A stretch of 64,000 bases of DNA from Chitinophaga niabensis (GTDB taxonomy: Bacteria > Bacteroidota > Bacteroidia > Chitinophagales > Chitinophagaceae), in the NCBI RefSeq assembly GCF_039545795.1, contig NZ_CP154260.1, positions 3,725,001-3,789,000 on the forward strand. The letters are read 5' to 3'. Both the position numbers and the translations under genes were made by a program. The notes beneath the pieces were generated by a model. That model saw only the letters and a program-made list of their open reading frames with translations, was not told where the DNA came from and made no database searches. Below are positions 15,680-24,038 of the stretch, piece by piece. How positions within the stretch are numbered: the stretch's first letter is position 1; the number at the start of each line of letters is the position of its first letter.

Positions 15680-17095
15680 ATGTTGGATACCGTACCTAAA
15701 GTACATGATGAGAACCGCCAGGGCGAAGCAATCGCTCCGCAGGCCGGAGATACGCGTACCTACGCAAAAAAGTTTTATATAGAAAGTTATGGCTGTGCCA
15801 TGAACTTTAACGATAGTGAGATTGTGGCCTCCATCCTCAATAAAGAAGGTTTCGGAGCCACCAGGGACGTGGAAGAAGCCGACCTCGTACTCCTCAACAC
15901 CTGCTCCATCCGTGAAAAAGCCGAACAAACCGTCCGGAAACGCCTTACGGAGTTCAAAAGCATCAAAAAAGCCAAACCGGGCTTCCTGGTAGGAGTTTTA
16001 GGCTGCATGGCGGAACGCCTCAAATCCAAATTCCTCGAAGAAGAAAAACTGGTAGATATGGTGGTTGGACCGGATTCCTACCGCTCCCTGCCCGGCCTTA
16101 TAGAAGAAGCCTCCACCGGCCAGAAAGCCATTAACGTACTGCTCAGCCGGGAAGAAACGTATGCAGACATCAGCCCTGTACGCCTCAACAGCAATGGCGT
16201 AACGGCTTTTGTTTCCATCATGCGGGGTTGCAATAACATGTGCTCCTTCTGTGTAGTGCCCTTCACCCGTGGCCGGGAAAGAAGCCGGGAACCGCAATCC
16301 ATTATAGAGGAAGCTACAGACCTCTTCCAGAGGGGCTTCCGCGAGGTAACCCTGCTGGGCCAGAACGTGGATTCCTATTATTTCGTGGACGAGCAAAGGG
16401 ACGAAACTGTCACCTTCGCCCTCTTACTCGAAAAAGTGGCCGCTATCAGCCCACTGTTAAGGGTACGCTTCAGCACCTCCCATCCCAAAGACATTACAGA
16501 CGAAGTGATCCTCACTATCGCCAGACACGAAAATATTTGCAATTATATCCACCTGCCTGTTCAAAGCGGCAGCAACAGGATCTTACAATTGATGAACCGC
16601 ACTTATACCCGGGAATGGTATAAGAAAAAGGTAGATCGCATCCTGGAACTGATCCCCGACTGTGGCCTTTCCACAGACGTGATCACGGGCTTCTGTACAG
16701 AAACGGAAGAAGACCACCAGGAAACGATGGACATCATGAACTACGCCCGTTTTGACCTCGCCTATATGTACGCTTACTCTGAACGCCCCGGCACATTGGC
16801 TGCCCGCCGGTACCGGGACGATGTGGAAGCAGACGTGAAGAAGCGCCGTCTTGCAGAAATAGTTGCCCTGCACCGTACGCACACGCTCGCAAGTATGCAG
16901 AAGGATGTAGGAAAAACCTTTAAAGTATTGATAGAAGGCACTTCCAAACGTTCAGAGAACGATCTTTTTGGCAGGAACGATCAGAACAAAGTGATCGTAT
17001 TCCCGAAAGGAGAACATAAAAAGGGTGAGTATGTGATGGTCAAAGTAGAGAACTGTACCGCTGGTACCTTGCTGGGAAAGGTTGTGGAAGGATAA
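15680..17095 (+). CDS. miaB: tRNA-2-methylthio-N6-dimethylallyladenosine synthase
   Basis: Radical-SAM methylthiotransferase that adds the 2-methylthio group to i6A37 in tRNAs reading UNN codons. In the 471-residue form, the N-terminal UPF0004 domain supplies three cluster cysteines (SYGCAMN at about 39, LNTCSIRE at 75, LGCMAERL at 109). The radical SAM motif is CNNMCSFC (Cys184, 188, 191), and a TRAM-like domain closes the protein. The start at 15680 (MLDTVPKVHD) is chosen because an upstream ATG lies inside the promoter. A sigma-54 activator follows 18 bases downstream. Confidence 0.95.
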   Translation: MLDTVPKVHDENRQGEAIAPQAGDTRTYAKKFYIESYGCAMNFNDSEIVASILNKEGFGATRDVEEADLVLLNTCSIREKAEQTVRKRLTEFKSIKKAKPGFLVGVLGCMAERLKSKFLEEEKLVDMVVGPDSYRSLPGLIEEASTGQKAINVLLSREETYADISPVRLNSNGVTAFVSIMRGCNNMCSFCVVPFTRGRERSREPQSIIEEATDLFQRGFREVTLLGQNVDSYYFVDEQRDETVTFALLLEKVAAISPLLRVRFSTSHPKDITDEVILTIARHENICNYIHLPVQSGSNRILQLMNRTYTREWYKKKVDRILELIPDCGLSTDVITGFCTETEEDHQETMDIMNYARFDLAYMYAYSERPGTLAARRYRDDVEADVKKRRLAEIVALHRTHTLASMQKDVGKTFKVLIEGTSKRSENDLFGRNDQNKVIVFPKGEHKKGEYVMVKVENCTAGTLLGKVVEG

Positions 17096-17113
17096 GCTAA
17101 AATTAAAAAACTG

Positions 17114-18361
17114 ATGGACAACATTCAAAGTATAAAGAACCGCTTCGGCATCATCGGCAATTCGCAGGCATTGAACTATGCCCTGCAGGTAGCCGCCCAG
17201 GTGTCCAACACCGATCTTACGGTGCTGATCTCCGGAGAAAGCGGTGTGGGAAAGGAAGTATTTTCACAGATCATCCATACCCTGAGCGCCCGCAAACACA
17301 ACCCTTTTATTGCCGTGAACTGCGGCGCCATTCCCGAAGGAACAATAGACTCGGAGTTATTTGGTCACGAAAAAGGATCATTCACAGGAGCCGTTGATAA
17401 CCGTAAAGGATATTTCGAAACCGTAAACGGTGGTACCATTTTCCTGGACGAAATAGGTGAAATGCCCCTGGGCACGCAAGCCCGTCTCTTAAGGGTACTG
17501 GAGGCCGGCGAATACATCCGCGTAGGTTCCTCCAAAGTACAGAAAACAGACGTTCGCGTGATCGCAGCTACCAACCGCGATCTCCTTGAAAGCACCCAGC
17601 AGGGTAAGTTCCGGGAAGACCTGTATTATCGTTTGAACACGGTACCCATCCGGGTTCCTTCCCTGCGTGACAGGAAAGAAGATATCGCTATGCTCTTCCG
17701 CAAGTTCTGTGTGGACTTTGCAGAACGTTATAAAACCACTTCCATCCAGCTGGATGATGAAGCCCGGGACATGGTCACCAATTACCCCTGGCCAGGTAAC
17801 GTACGGGAACTAAAGAATATCGCAGAACAGATCTCTGTACTGGCAACAGATAAACATGTGAGTGCCGCAGAGCTGCGCAGGTTCCTGCCGGAACCACAGG
17901 TGACCAACCGCCTGCCCATGCTCGCCCCGAATCACAATGGCGGCGGTACCGGTGGCGACTTCAACAGTGAAAGGGACATTCTTTATAAACTTTTCTTTGA
18001 CATGAAAAAGGATGTAACAGAATTGAAGAAAATGTTCTTCGATATCCTGCAAAATCCTTCTATAGCACATACCGGCGTGTTCCCGGAAGAAAATGTACTG
18101 CATAACTTCAAGCAACCGGAACCACAGGCCGCTCCTGCCGGTATCATTTCCAATCCGCAGCCTTACATTATCCAGGACAGCAGCAAAATAGATCATCATG
18201 AGGAAGTGGAAGAAACCCTCTCTATAGCAGATAAAGAGAAAGAACTGATCGAAAAAGCGCTGAAGAAACACAAAGGGAAACGTAAAGATGCCGCACTCGA
18301 CCTCGGAATTTCGGAACGGACTTTGTACAGGAAACTGAAGGAATATAATATCAATGAATAA
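17114..18361 (+). CDS. sigma-54-dependent transcriptional activator without receiver domain
   Basis: A 415-residue AAA+ activator of RpoN-dependent promoters. It has Walker A GESGVGKE (41-48), the sigma-54-contacting loop in the form GSFTGA (88-93), Walker B TIFLDEIGE (about 108-116), and a Fis-type helix-turn-helix at the C-terminus (ALDLGISERTLYRKLKEY). The AAA domain begins almost at residue 1, so no receiver, GAF or PAS sensor is present, and activity may be set by a separate protein or by expression level. The linker between AAA and HTH (about 270-370) is long and low in conserved motifs. The next gene, lptE-like, overlaps its end by eight bases. Confidence 0.93.
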   Translation: MDNIQSIKNRFGIIGNSQALNYALQVAAQVSNTDLTVLISGESGVGKEVFSQIIHTLSARKHNPFIAVNCGAIPEGTIDSELFGHEKGSFTGAVDNRKGYFETVNGGTIFLDEIGEMPLGTQARLLRVLEAGEYIRVGSSKVQKTDVRVIAATNRDLLESTQQGKFREDLYYRLNTVPIRVPSLRDRKEDIAMLFRKFCVDFAERYKTTSIQLDDEARDMVTNYPWPGNVRELKNIAEQISVLATDKHVSAAELRRFLPEPQVTNRLPMLAPNHNGGGTGGDFNSERDILYKLFFDMKKDVTELKKMFFDILQNPSIAHTGVFPEENVLHNFKQPEPQAAPAGIISNPQPYIIQDSSKIDHHEEVEETLSIADKEKELIEKALKKHKGKRKDAALDLGISERTLYRKLKEYNINE

Positions 18362-18896
18362 ATACGCTATCCGCCAACCTATGGTCAGAACGATTTCATT
18401 ACTTGTAAGCTTAAGCCTGTGGCTACTTTTGGGGGGATGTTCTATAAAATACTCGGCCAATGGCGCCAGTATCGATCCTGAGGCCAAAACGGTACTGGTC
18501 CGTTTTATTGAGAACCGTGCCCCACAGAATAATCCGCAATTAAGCCAGCAGGTTACAGAAAAACTGCGGACGAAGATCCTTGCACAAACCCGCCTGACAC
18601 AAACAAATGATCAGAACGCGGATTATGAATTCAAGGGTACCATTACCGGCTATTCTATTTCGAATGCCGCAGTAACGGATGTGGATAAGCCTGCTTCTGC
18701 CCGTCTTACTATTACGCTCAATATTACTTTTATTAAACGGGTAGGCGATAAGAAAGGCTTTACGAGCCAGTCCTTCTCCCGCTCTGCAGATTTCGATGCC
18801 GGTAAAACTGTCACGGAAGCAGAGCCACGCTTGTTGGAGGAGATTGTACCGAACCTGGTGGATGATGTTTTTAACAGGGCATTTGCAAACTGGTAA
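18354..18896 (+). CDS. LptE-like LPS-assembly lipoprotein
   Basis: A 180-residue lipoprotein with lipobox LLGGC (Cys29; Cys20 if translation begins at ATG 18381, which gives a more usual signal length). The body, with KTVLVRFIENRAPQNNPQLSQQVTEKL, AQTRLTQTNDQNADYEFKG and a C-terminal LLEEIVPNLVDDVFNRAFANW, matches Bacteroidota LptE proteins that hold the LptD barrel for lipopolysaccharide insertion. It overlaps the sigma-54 activator gene, so the two are likely on one transcript. Confidence 0.8.
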   Translation: MNKYAIRQPMVRTISLLVSLSLWLLLGGCSIKYSANGASIDPEAKTVLVRFIENRAPQNNPQLSQQVTEKLRTKILAQTRLTQTNDQNADYEFKGTITGYSISNAAVTDVDKPASARLTITLNITFIKRVGDKKGFTSQSFSRSADFDAGKTVTEAEPRLLEEIVPNLVDDVFNRAFANW

Positions 18897-18954
18897 TAGC
18901 GGATATCGCCGCGCTGCTATTTGATTTAAGTTTTATTTTCATATTTTAGCACCC

Positions 18955-20811
18955 ATGACCGCTAACAGGATCATTCACCATATTTTTAACCAACCGGATA
19001 TCCGGCACGTGGACCAGGCTGAACTGGAACGGCTGGTAGAAACATATCCTTATTTTGCGGCGGCACGCCTGTTGCTGGCGCAGAAACAATACATTCAACG
19101 TCCTGATCTGACGGCTCCCACGCTGAAAAAGGCCCAGCTTTACAGCAGCAATCCACAACATTTACATCAGTTACTGACAGATACCTCTCTTTTTGAAGAA
19201 GCACCGGTAGTAGCAGAAATGCCTATTCCTCCGGCTGTTGATATAGAAGAAACCGAAGATGCCATCTCCGCAGAAGACCAGCAGATCCTGGATGAAATAG
19301 AAGCAGAAGACAGGGCTAATGCTGAATTGGCTGCTCTACAGGCTCAACAGCCAAAACTGGTTGTTGAACACATCTTACTCGTGGAAGATGAAGTAGATAA
19401 TTTGTCTGAGCTGGATGAAGAACTGGTTATTGAAGATGAGTTTGCTGAAGAAGAACCGGTACTTGAAAATAAAGAAGCGATCACTAAGGATGAAGAGATC
19501 GCTACAGAAAAGGCGCCTGTCTTAGAAGAAGAGATCACTGCAGAAGAGGAAATTGAAGAAGAGATCACTGCAGAAGAGGAAATTGAAGAAGAAATCACTG
19601 CAGAAGAGGAAATTGAAGAAGAAATCACTGCAGAAGAAGGAGCAATTGAAGAAGAGATCGTTGCTGAAGAGGCTCCCTTATTAGAAGAAGAAATAACTCC
19701 AGAAGAGGAACTTATAACTGAAGAAGCAACAGCCACTGAAGAGGAACCCGTAGCCGAAGAAATGGTTGCTGCTGCAGAAGAACCTGCAGTTGAAGAAGCA
19801 ATAGCAGCAATAGCTTCTGAAGAACAGCCGGTAGCCGAAGAACAACCCACTGCCCAGGAACAACCCGCAGTGGAAGAAACACTTTCCCCTGCCGCAGAAG
19901 CGATCATTACCGAAGCACCGACAGGTGAAGAAGCAATCACCGCTGAAGAACAACCCGCCGCAGAAGAACCAGATGAGATCGTAGCCATTGACTACGAAGC
20001 CATTACAGCCGAAAAAGCCTTCGAAGAAGCCAGAACTTCAAACGAACCGGATGAAGTTGTAGCCATTGACTACGAAGCGATTAAAGAAGAAAAAGCCTTC
20101 GAAGCAGCAAGAACTTCAGACGCACCGGATGAAATAGTCGCCATTGATTATGAGGCATTAAAAGAAGAAAAATCACATTACGAGCCTGAAATAGAAGAAG
20201 AAGACATCGTTGTAGCCGCTCAAACCACCCAACCTGCAGCCGGCATCTCCATCCCTGCCGCCGCAGAAACAACTGATAAACAAATAATTATATCAGACGA
20301 TGAGGATAACGGGGAAGAAAACACCGAAGCAGAAGGCCCCATCCGCATCCACCCGATAGATACACCGGAAGAAGAGACCGTTCTCACCTTCCAGCCACTA
20401 TACACAGAAGACTATTTTGCCTATAAAAAGCTGAAAGATCCGAATACTGCAGAAATGATGAACGACAAAGCACAGGCTGAAATGAGAAGCTTCACTGACT
20501 GGCTGCGGGAGCTGAAAGACAACTTTATAGCAGGAAAAGCTACAAAAGACTGGTATCACCAGCAAATGCACCGTTTGTATGAAGACGATGAGCCGGAAGT
20601 ATCTGAAAGAGTGGAAAAAATGGCCATGGAGTCCATTACCCTGAACGATGATATCGTCTCTGAAACACTGGCTGAGATCTGGGTACGCCAGCACCAGCAC
20701 GCAAAAGCGATCGTGGTTTACCAAAAATTAAGTTTGCTTAATCCCGACAAAAACGCTTATTTTGCGCAAAAGATCAAAGAATTACAATTACTAACAGACA
20801 ACAATAAATAG
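18955..20811 (+). CDS. acidic repeat protein with TPR-like C-terminus
   Basis: A 618-residue protein with no signal peptide and three parts. The N-terminal 75 residues are helical (RIIHHIFNQPDIRHVDQAE). Residues about 80-480 are extremely rich in Glu, Ala, Ile and Thr and hold two internal repeat sets. The C-terminal 120 residues contain LAEIWVRQHQHAKAIVVYQKL, a TPR-like helix pair. Related Bacteroidota proteins next to secG have similar ends with variable acidic middles. The acidic part is probably disordered. Function is unknown; its place between lptE and secG suggests an envelope or export role. Confidence 0.75.
   Translation: MTANRIIHHIFNQPDIRHVDQAELERLVETYPYFAAARLLLAQKQYIQRPDLTAPTLKKAQLYSSNPQHLHQLLTDTSLFEEAPVVAEMPIPPAVDIEETEDAISAEDQQILDEIEAEDRANAELAALQAQQPKLVVEHILLVEDEVDNLSELDEELVIEDEFAEEEPVLENKEAITKDEEIATEKAPVLEEEITAEEEIEEEITAEEEIEEEITAEEEIEEEITAEEGAIEEEIVAEEAPLLEEEITPEEELITEEATATEEEPVAEEMVAAAEEPAVEEAIAAIASEEQPVAEEQPTAQEQPAVEETLSPAAEAIITEAPTGEEAITAEEQPAAEEPDEIVAIDYEAITAEKAFEEARTSNEPDEVVAIDYEAIKEEKAFEAARTSDAPDEIVAIDYEALKEEKSHYEPEIEEEDIVVAAQTTQPAAGISIPAAAETTDKQIIISDDEDNGEENTEAEGPIRIHPIDTPEEETVLTFQPLYTEDYFAYKKLKDPNTAEMMNDKAQAEMRSFTDWLRELKDNFIAGKATKDWYHQQMHRLYEDDEPEVSERVEKMAMESITLNDDIVSETLAEIWVRQHQHAKAIVVYQKLSLLNPDKNAYFAQKIKELQLLTDNNK
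19531..19636 (+). repeat. 30-bp coding tandem repeat
   Basis: Three near-identical 30-base units begin at 19531, 19561 and 19591, then a 16-base partial copy. They encode EITAEEEIEE. Copies differ only at one or two third positions, so the expansion is recent and unit-number change would keep the frame. Confidence 0.9.
19966..20181 (+). repeat. 78-bp coding tandem repeat
   Basis: Three copies start at 19966, 20044 and 20122, the last partial. Each encodes a 26-residue unit beginning [EA]PDE[IV]VAIDYEA. These are more diverged than the 30-bp set. Confidence 0.88.
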
Positions 20812-20819
20812 CAACGAAT

Positions 20820-21173
20820 ATGTTGATTTTCTTTGGAATATTGATCGTAGTAGCCTGCGTTTTGCTGGGCTTCTTCGTGCTGGTACAGAATCCCAAAGGT
20901 GGCGGCTTGTCCGGTTCTTTTGGCGGTTTCGGTAACCAGGTGATGGGCGTGCGTCAGACTACTGACGTTCTCGAAAAAGGTACCTGGATCCTGGCATCTG
21001 CCATCGCTATCCTCTGCCTCACTTCCGCTATGTTTGTCAATAAAGGCGCTGGTTCCGTTGAAAAAGGTAAAAGCACCATTGAGCAATCTGCCGGCGCTCC
21101 GGCCCCTGCACCTGCTGCTCCATCAAACACAGCACCTTTGCCGCAGCCTACGCCTCCGGCCAAGACAAACTAA
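20820..21173 (+). CDS. secG: preprotein translocase subunit SecG
   Basis: Small inner-membrane subunit of the Sec channel. The 117-residue protein has two TM segments (LIFFGILIVVACVLLGFFVL and GTWILASAIAILCLTSAMF) separated by the Gly-rich loop QNPKGGGLSGSFGGFG typical of SecG. A Pro/Ala-rich tail follows, which is often seen in Bacteroidota SecG. It begins eight bases after the acidic repeat protein, so they are co-transcribed, and a terminator follows. Confidence 0.93.
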   Translation: MLIFFGILIVVACVLLGFFVLVQNPKGGGLSGSFGGFGNQVMGVRQTTDVLEKGTWILASAIAILCLTSAMFVNKGAGSVEKGKSTIEQSAGAPAPAPAAPSNTAPLPQPTPPAKTN

Positions 21174-21203
21174 TAATATTATATAAATCATAATATTTAC
21201 AGG

Positions 21204-21231
21204 AACCTCGCCGTTAAAAGCGGGGTTTTTT
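21204..21231 (+). terminator. terminator after secG
   Basis: AACCTCGC (21204-21211), an eight-base loop, GCGGGGTT (21220-21227), then T to 21231. One T-G pair is in the stem. Confidence 0.85.
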
Positions 21232-21273
21232 GTGCGCATGTGTGAATGATCATATCCATACCCTATCTTATTC

Positions 21274-22323
21274 ATGAAGAACAAAGTAAAGAATAACCGC
21301 TCTCCCTGGATCCGCCGCACGGCGGTAGTTATTGGCTGCCTGCTGGCCGGCGCTCTGGTATTTGCCGCCTATCTGCTGATGGGCCCCAATACCCGCTCCT
21401 TTGGCGATAAGAAATACTTCTACATCCCTACCGGCAGTAATTACCAGAACGTACTGGAAGGTTTACAGGAACAAGGCATCATCGGCTCCCCTGCCACCTT
21501 CAACCTCGTGGCAAAAAGACTGGATTATCCCGCCCGTGTGAAAGCGGGCCGGTATGAGATAAAGAAAGGAATGAGTAACCTGGAGATCATCCGTATGCTG
21601 CGTTCCGGCAGGCAATCCCCGGTAAAACTGGTCATCAATAAACTGCGCCTGAAGGAAGATTTCATCCGGCTGGTTGCCAGCAACCTGGAAGCAGATTCTG
21701 CCAGCCTTAAAGCCATCTTTGAAGACCAGGTATACCTGCGGCAGTTTGGCCTGGATACCAATACCGTGATGTGCGCCGTTATGCCCAATACTTACGAATT
21801 CTACTGGAACACCAGTGCAGGTAAAGTATTTGACAAACTGGAAAATGCTTACAATACTTTCTGGAATGAAAGCCGCAAAGCCAAAGCGCTGGCTTTAGGA
21901 CTAAGCCCTACTGAGGTTACCACGCTCGCTTCCATTGTGGAAGAAGAAACCAACAAGAATGATGAAAAACCTGTCATTGCCAGCGTGTATCTGAACCGTT
22001 TACGTACAGGTATGAAACTGGGAGCTGACCCCACCGTTAAATTTGCATTGAAGAACTTTGCTTTAAAAAGGATCTGGGGTGCGCATACAGAATTTGATTC
22101 TCCGTATAACACATACCGTTATAGCGGCCTGCCTCCCGGCCCTATCTGTACACCTTCTGCCAAGTCAATAGACGCCGTATTAACGCCTGTAGTATCTGAT
22201 TATCTCTACTTCTGCGCGAAATGGGATTTCAGCGGTTATCATGCGTTTGCAACCAATTACAAAGATCATATGGAGAATGCGCGGGCTTATCAGAAAGCAT
22301 TGAATGCAAGGGGAATAAAGTAA
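21274..22323 (+). CDS. mltG: endolytic murein transglycosylase MltG
   Basis: Membrane-anchored lytic transglycosylase that cuts nascent peptidoglycan chains and so sets glycan length. At 349 residues it has one N-terminal TM segment (VVIGCLLAGALVFAAYLLM), a LysM-like subdomain (GSNYQNVLEGLQEQGI), and the YceG catalytic domain with SIVEEETNKNDEKPVIASVY near residue 220, including the catalytic Glu. The C-terminal signature is GLPPGPICTPSAKSIDAVL. All expected parts are present. Confidence 0.95.
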   Translation: MKNKVKNNRSPWIRRTAVVIGCLLAGALVFAAYLLMGPNTRSFGDKKYFYIPTGSNYQNVLEGLQEQGIIGSPATFNLVAKRLDYPARVKAGRYEIKKGMSNLEIIRMLRSGRQSPVKLVINKLRLKEDFIRLVASNLEADSASLKAIFEDQVYLRQFGLDTNTVMCAVMPNTYEFYWNTSAGKVFDKLENAYNTFWNESRKAKALALGLSPTEVTTLASIVEEETNKNDEKPVIASVYLNRLRTGMKLGADPTVKFALKNFALKRIWGAHTEFDSPYNTYRYSGLPPGPICTPSAKSIDAVLTPVVSDYLYFCAKWDFSGYHAFATNYKDHMENARAYQKALNARGIK

Positions 22324-22363
22324 GCAACTTTCAGTACTTTTACCCCTGTCCAACAATGCCCTG

Positions 22364-23329
22364 ATGATCGACATTGAAAAATTAATACTGAATTCGAAAC
22401 CTGTAAGCTGGGTGATCAGGAAGAGTAAAAGCCTGGTATTACCAGGTTTCGACAGGGCACCTTTATATGATGTCATCGTCTTTTTTCTGAAGGAAACTGC
22501 AAAGGAAAGTCTGGCAGAACGGGCTGCATCCATGTCTTTCAACTTCCTGCTGGCCATTCCTCCTTTCTTCATTTTTATACTTACCCTCGTTCCCTATATT
22601 CCTTTGCAGAATATAGAACCAACCTTATATGATCTTGCAGAATCACTCACACCTAACTATAACAGTTATATAATAGTGAGGGATATGATCCATGATTTCC
22701 TCTACACGCAGCGGAATACTTTGTTATCTTTTTCATTCATCCTCAGCTTCTATTATTCTTCCAATGGTGTAATGGGTATGCTGAACTCTTTCGATAAAAT
22801 GCTTCCAGGTTTTAATCAGCGTGCCTGGTGGCAAACGCGCCTCACTGCATTAAAACTAACCATCTTCCTGGTGTTGCTTTTACTGGTCACTGTTGCCCTG
22901 ATCATTACACAAGGCGCTATCTTAAAACTGATCATGCAGGAATTGAACATCCGTGATTCCTTCTCTCAATTCATCATTGGTTTGGTAAGATGGACACTGA
23001 TCGTATTGCTGTTCTTTTCCATCATTTCCGTGATCTATCGTTTTGGGCCGGCCACTAAGAAAAAATGGAAATTTATCTCCGCAGGTTCCACTTTTGCCAC
23101 TATTTCCATGATAGTGGTAACATTAGGATTTTCTTTCTACGTCACCAATTTTGCGCAGTACAATAAAATCTACGGTTCTATCGGAACCATCCTGGTGATT
23201 ATGTTAGTAGTTTACTTCAATTCATTCATCCTTCTCATTGGTTTTGAACTAAATACAAGCATCAGTACACTGCGGGAAATAGCCAGTGAACGTACAGCCG
23301 AAAACCCTGAAGTACAAGGCCTTTCATGA
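22364..23329 (+). CDS. YihY/BrkB family inner-membrane protein
   Basis: A 321-residue protein with about six TM segments. The family motif AERAASMSFNFLLAIPPFFIF lies near residue 52, FYYSSNGVMGMLNSF in the middle, and IYRFGPATKKKWKFISAGS before the last helices, all typical of the YihY/BrkB family, which was once annotated as ribonuclease BN. The function remains uncertain; transport or envelope roles have been suggested. It follows mltG by 40 bases and may be co-transcribed. Confidence 0.92.
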   Translation: MIDIEKLILNSKPVSWVIRKSKSLVLPGFDRAPLYDVIVFFLKETAKESLAERAASMSFNFLLAIPPFFIFILTLVPYIPLQNIEPTLYDLAESLTPNYNSYIIVRDMIHDFLYTQRNTLLSFSFILSFYYSSNGVMGMLNSFDKMLPGFNQRAWWQTRLTALKLTIFLVLLLLVTVALIITQGAILKLIMQELNIRDSFSQFIIGLVRWTLIVLLFFSIISVIYRFGPATKKKWKFISAGSTFATISMIVVTLGFSFYVTNFAQYNKIYGSIGTILVIMLVVYFNSFILLIGFELNTSISTLREIASERTAENPEVQGLS

Positions 23330-23433
23330 CAATTTTAATATGCCCGTTTGAAAATATCTAATTCATGATGAACGGCTTTTAAATGCGTATAAAATAGCTT
23401 AATTTACATACGAACCTAAACAAAATTGAGCCT

Positions 23434-24036
23434 ATGAAAAAGCAATTCGTTTTACTGCTTGTTGCTACTGTATGGCTGGCTGCATTCCGTTTACCGGATG
23501 CACTGGAAGTCGGCTCCAAAATGCCGAAACCGGACATCAAAATGAAAGATGTAACCGGTAAAGAGATCTCACTGAACGATGCAAAAAAAAGCAATGGACT
23601 ACTGGTGATGTTCAGCTGCAATACATGCCCTTATGTAGCACGCAACCAGGAACGCACACGCGAGATCTGCCACTTCGCACTGAAGAATAACATCGGGGTG
23701 ATCCTGATCAATTCCAATGAAGCGGAACGGGATGGCGGGGATTCCTATGCAGCCATGCAGAGTTATGCAAAAAAACAAAGTTACACCTGGTATTACACGG
23801 TAGATAAGAACAATGAAATAGCGGATGCTTTTGCAGCAGACCGTACGCCTGAATGTTATTTATTCAATAAAGACGCTGTATTGGTTTACAAAGGTGCTAT
23901 TGATGATAATCCCGGCAGCGCCGCGGATGTATCCCAGAAGTACCTTCATAATGCCATGAATGCAGTACTTACAGGCAAGGCAGTGGAAGTAACTTCCAGC
24001 GCTTCCGTTGGTTGCGGGATCAAAAGGAAAATGTAA
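23434..24036 (+). CDS. thioredoxin-fold redoxin, exported
   Basis: A 200-residue protein of the AhpC/TSA-redoxin branch. It has an N-terminal signal peptide (KQFVLLLVATVWLAAF) and so acts in the periplasm. The redox motif is CNTC (Cys62 and Cys65) in FSCNTCPYVARNQERT, and the cis-Pro region is DRTPECYLF. A C-terminal SVGCGIKRK adds a further Cys. This arrangement is common in Bacteroidota thioredoxin-family proteins of unknown substrate. Its stop lies two bases from the stop of the opposing TonB receptor gene. Confidence 0.88.
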   Translation: MKKQFVLLLVATVWLAAFRLPDALEVGSKMPKPDIKMKDVTGKEISLNDAKKSNGLLVMFSCNTCPYVARNQERTREICHFALKNNIGVILINSNEAERDGGDSYAAMQSYAKKQSYTWYYTVDKNNEIADAFAADRTPECYLFNKDAVLVYKGAIDDNPGSAADVSQKYLHNAMNAVLTGKAVEVTSSASVGCGIKRKM

Positions 24037-24038
24037 CC

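Noticed and set aside
19344..19988. 214-codon minus-strand Ser-rich open frame
   Set aside because: It is the antisense of the Glu-rich repeat segment of the plus-strand gene; its Ser/Ile runs mirror Glu and Thr codons.
19531..20181. CRISPR-like array
   Set aside because: The repeats are adjacent coding units without spacers.
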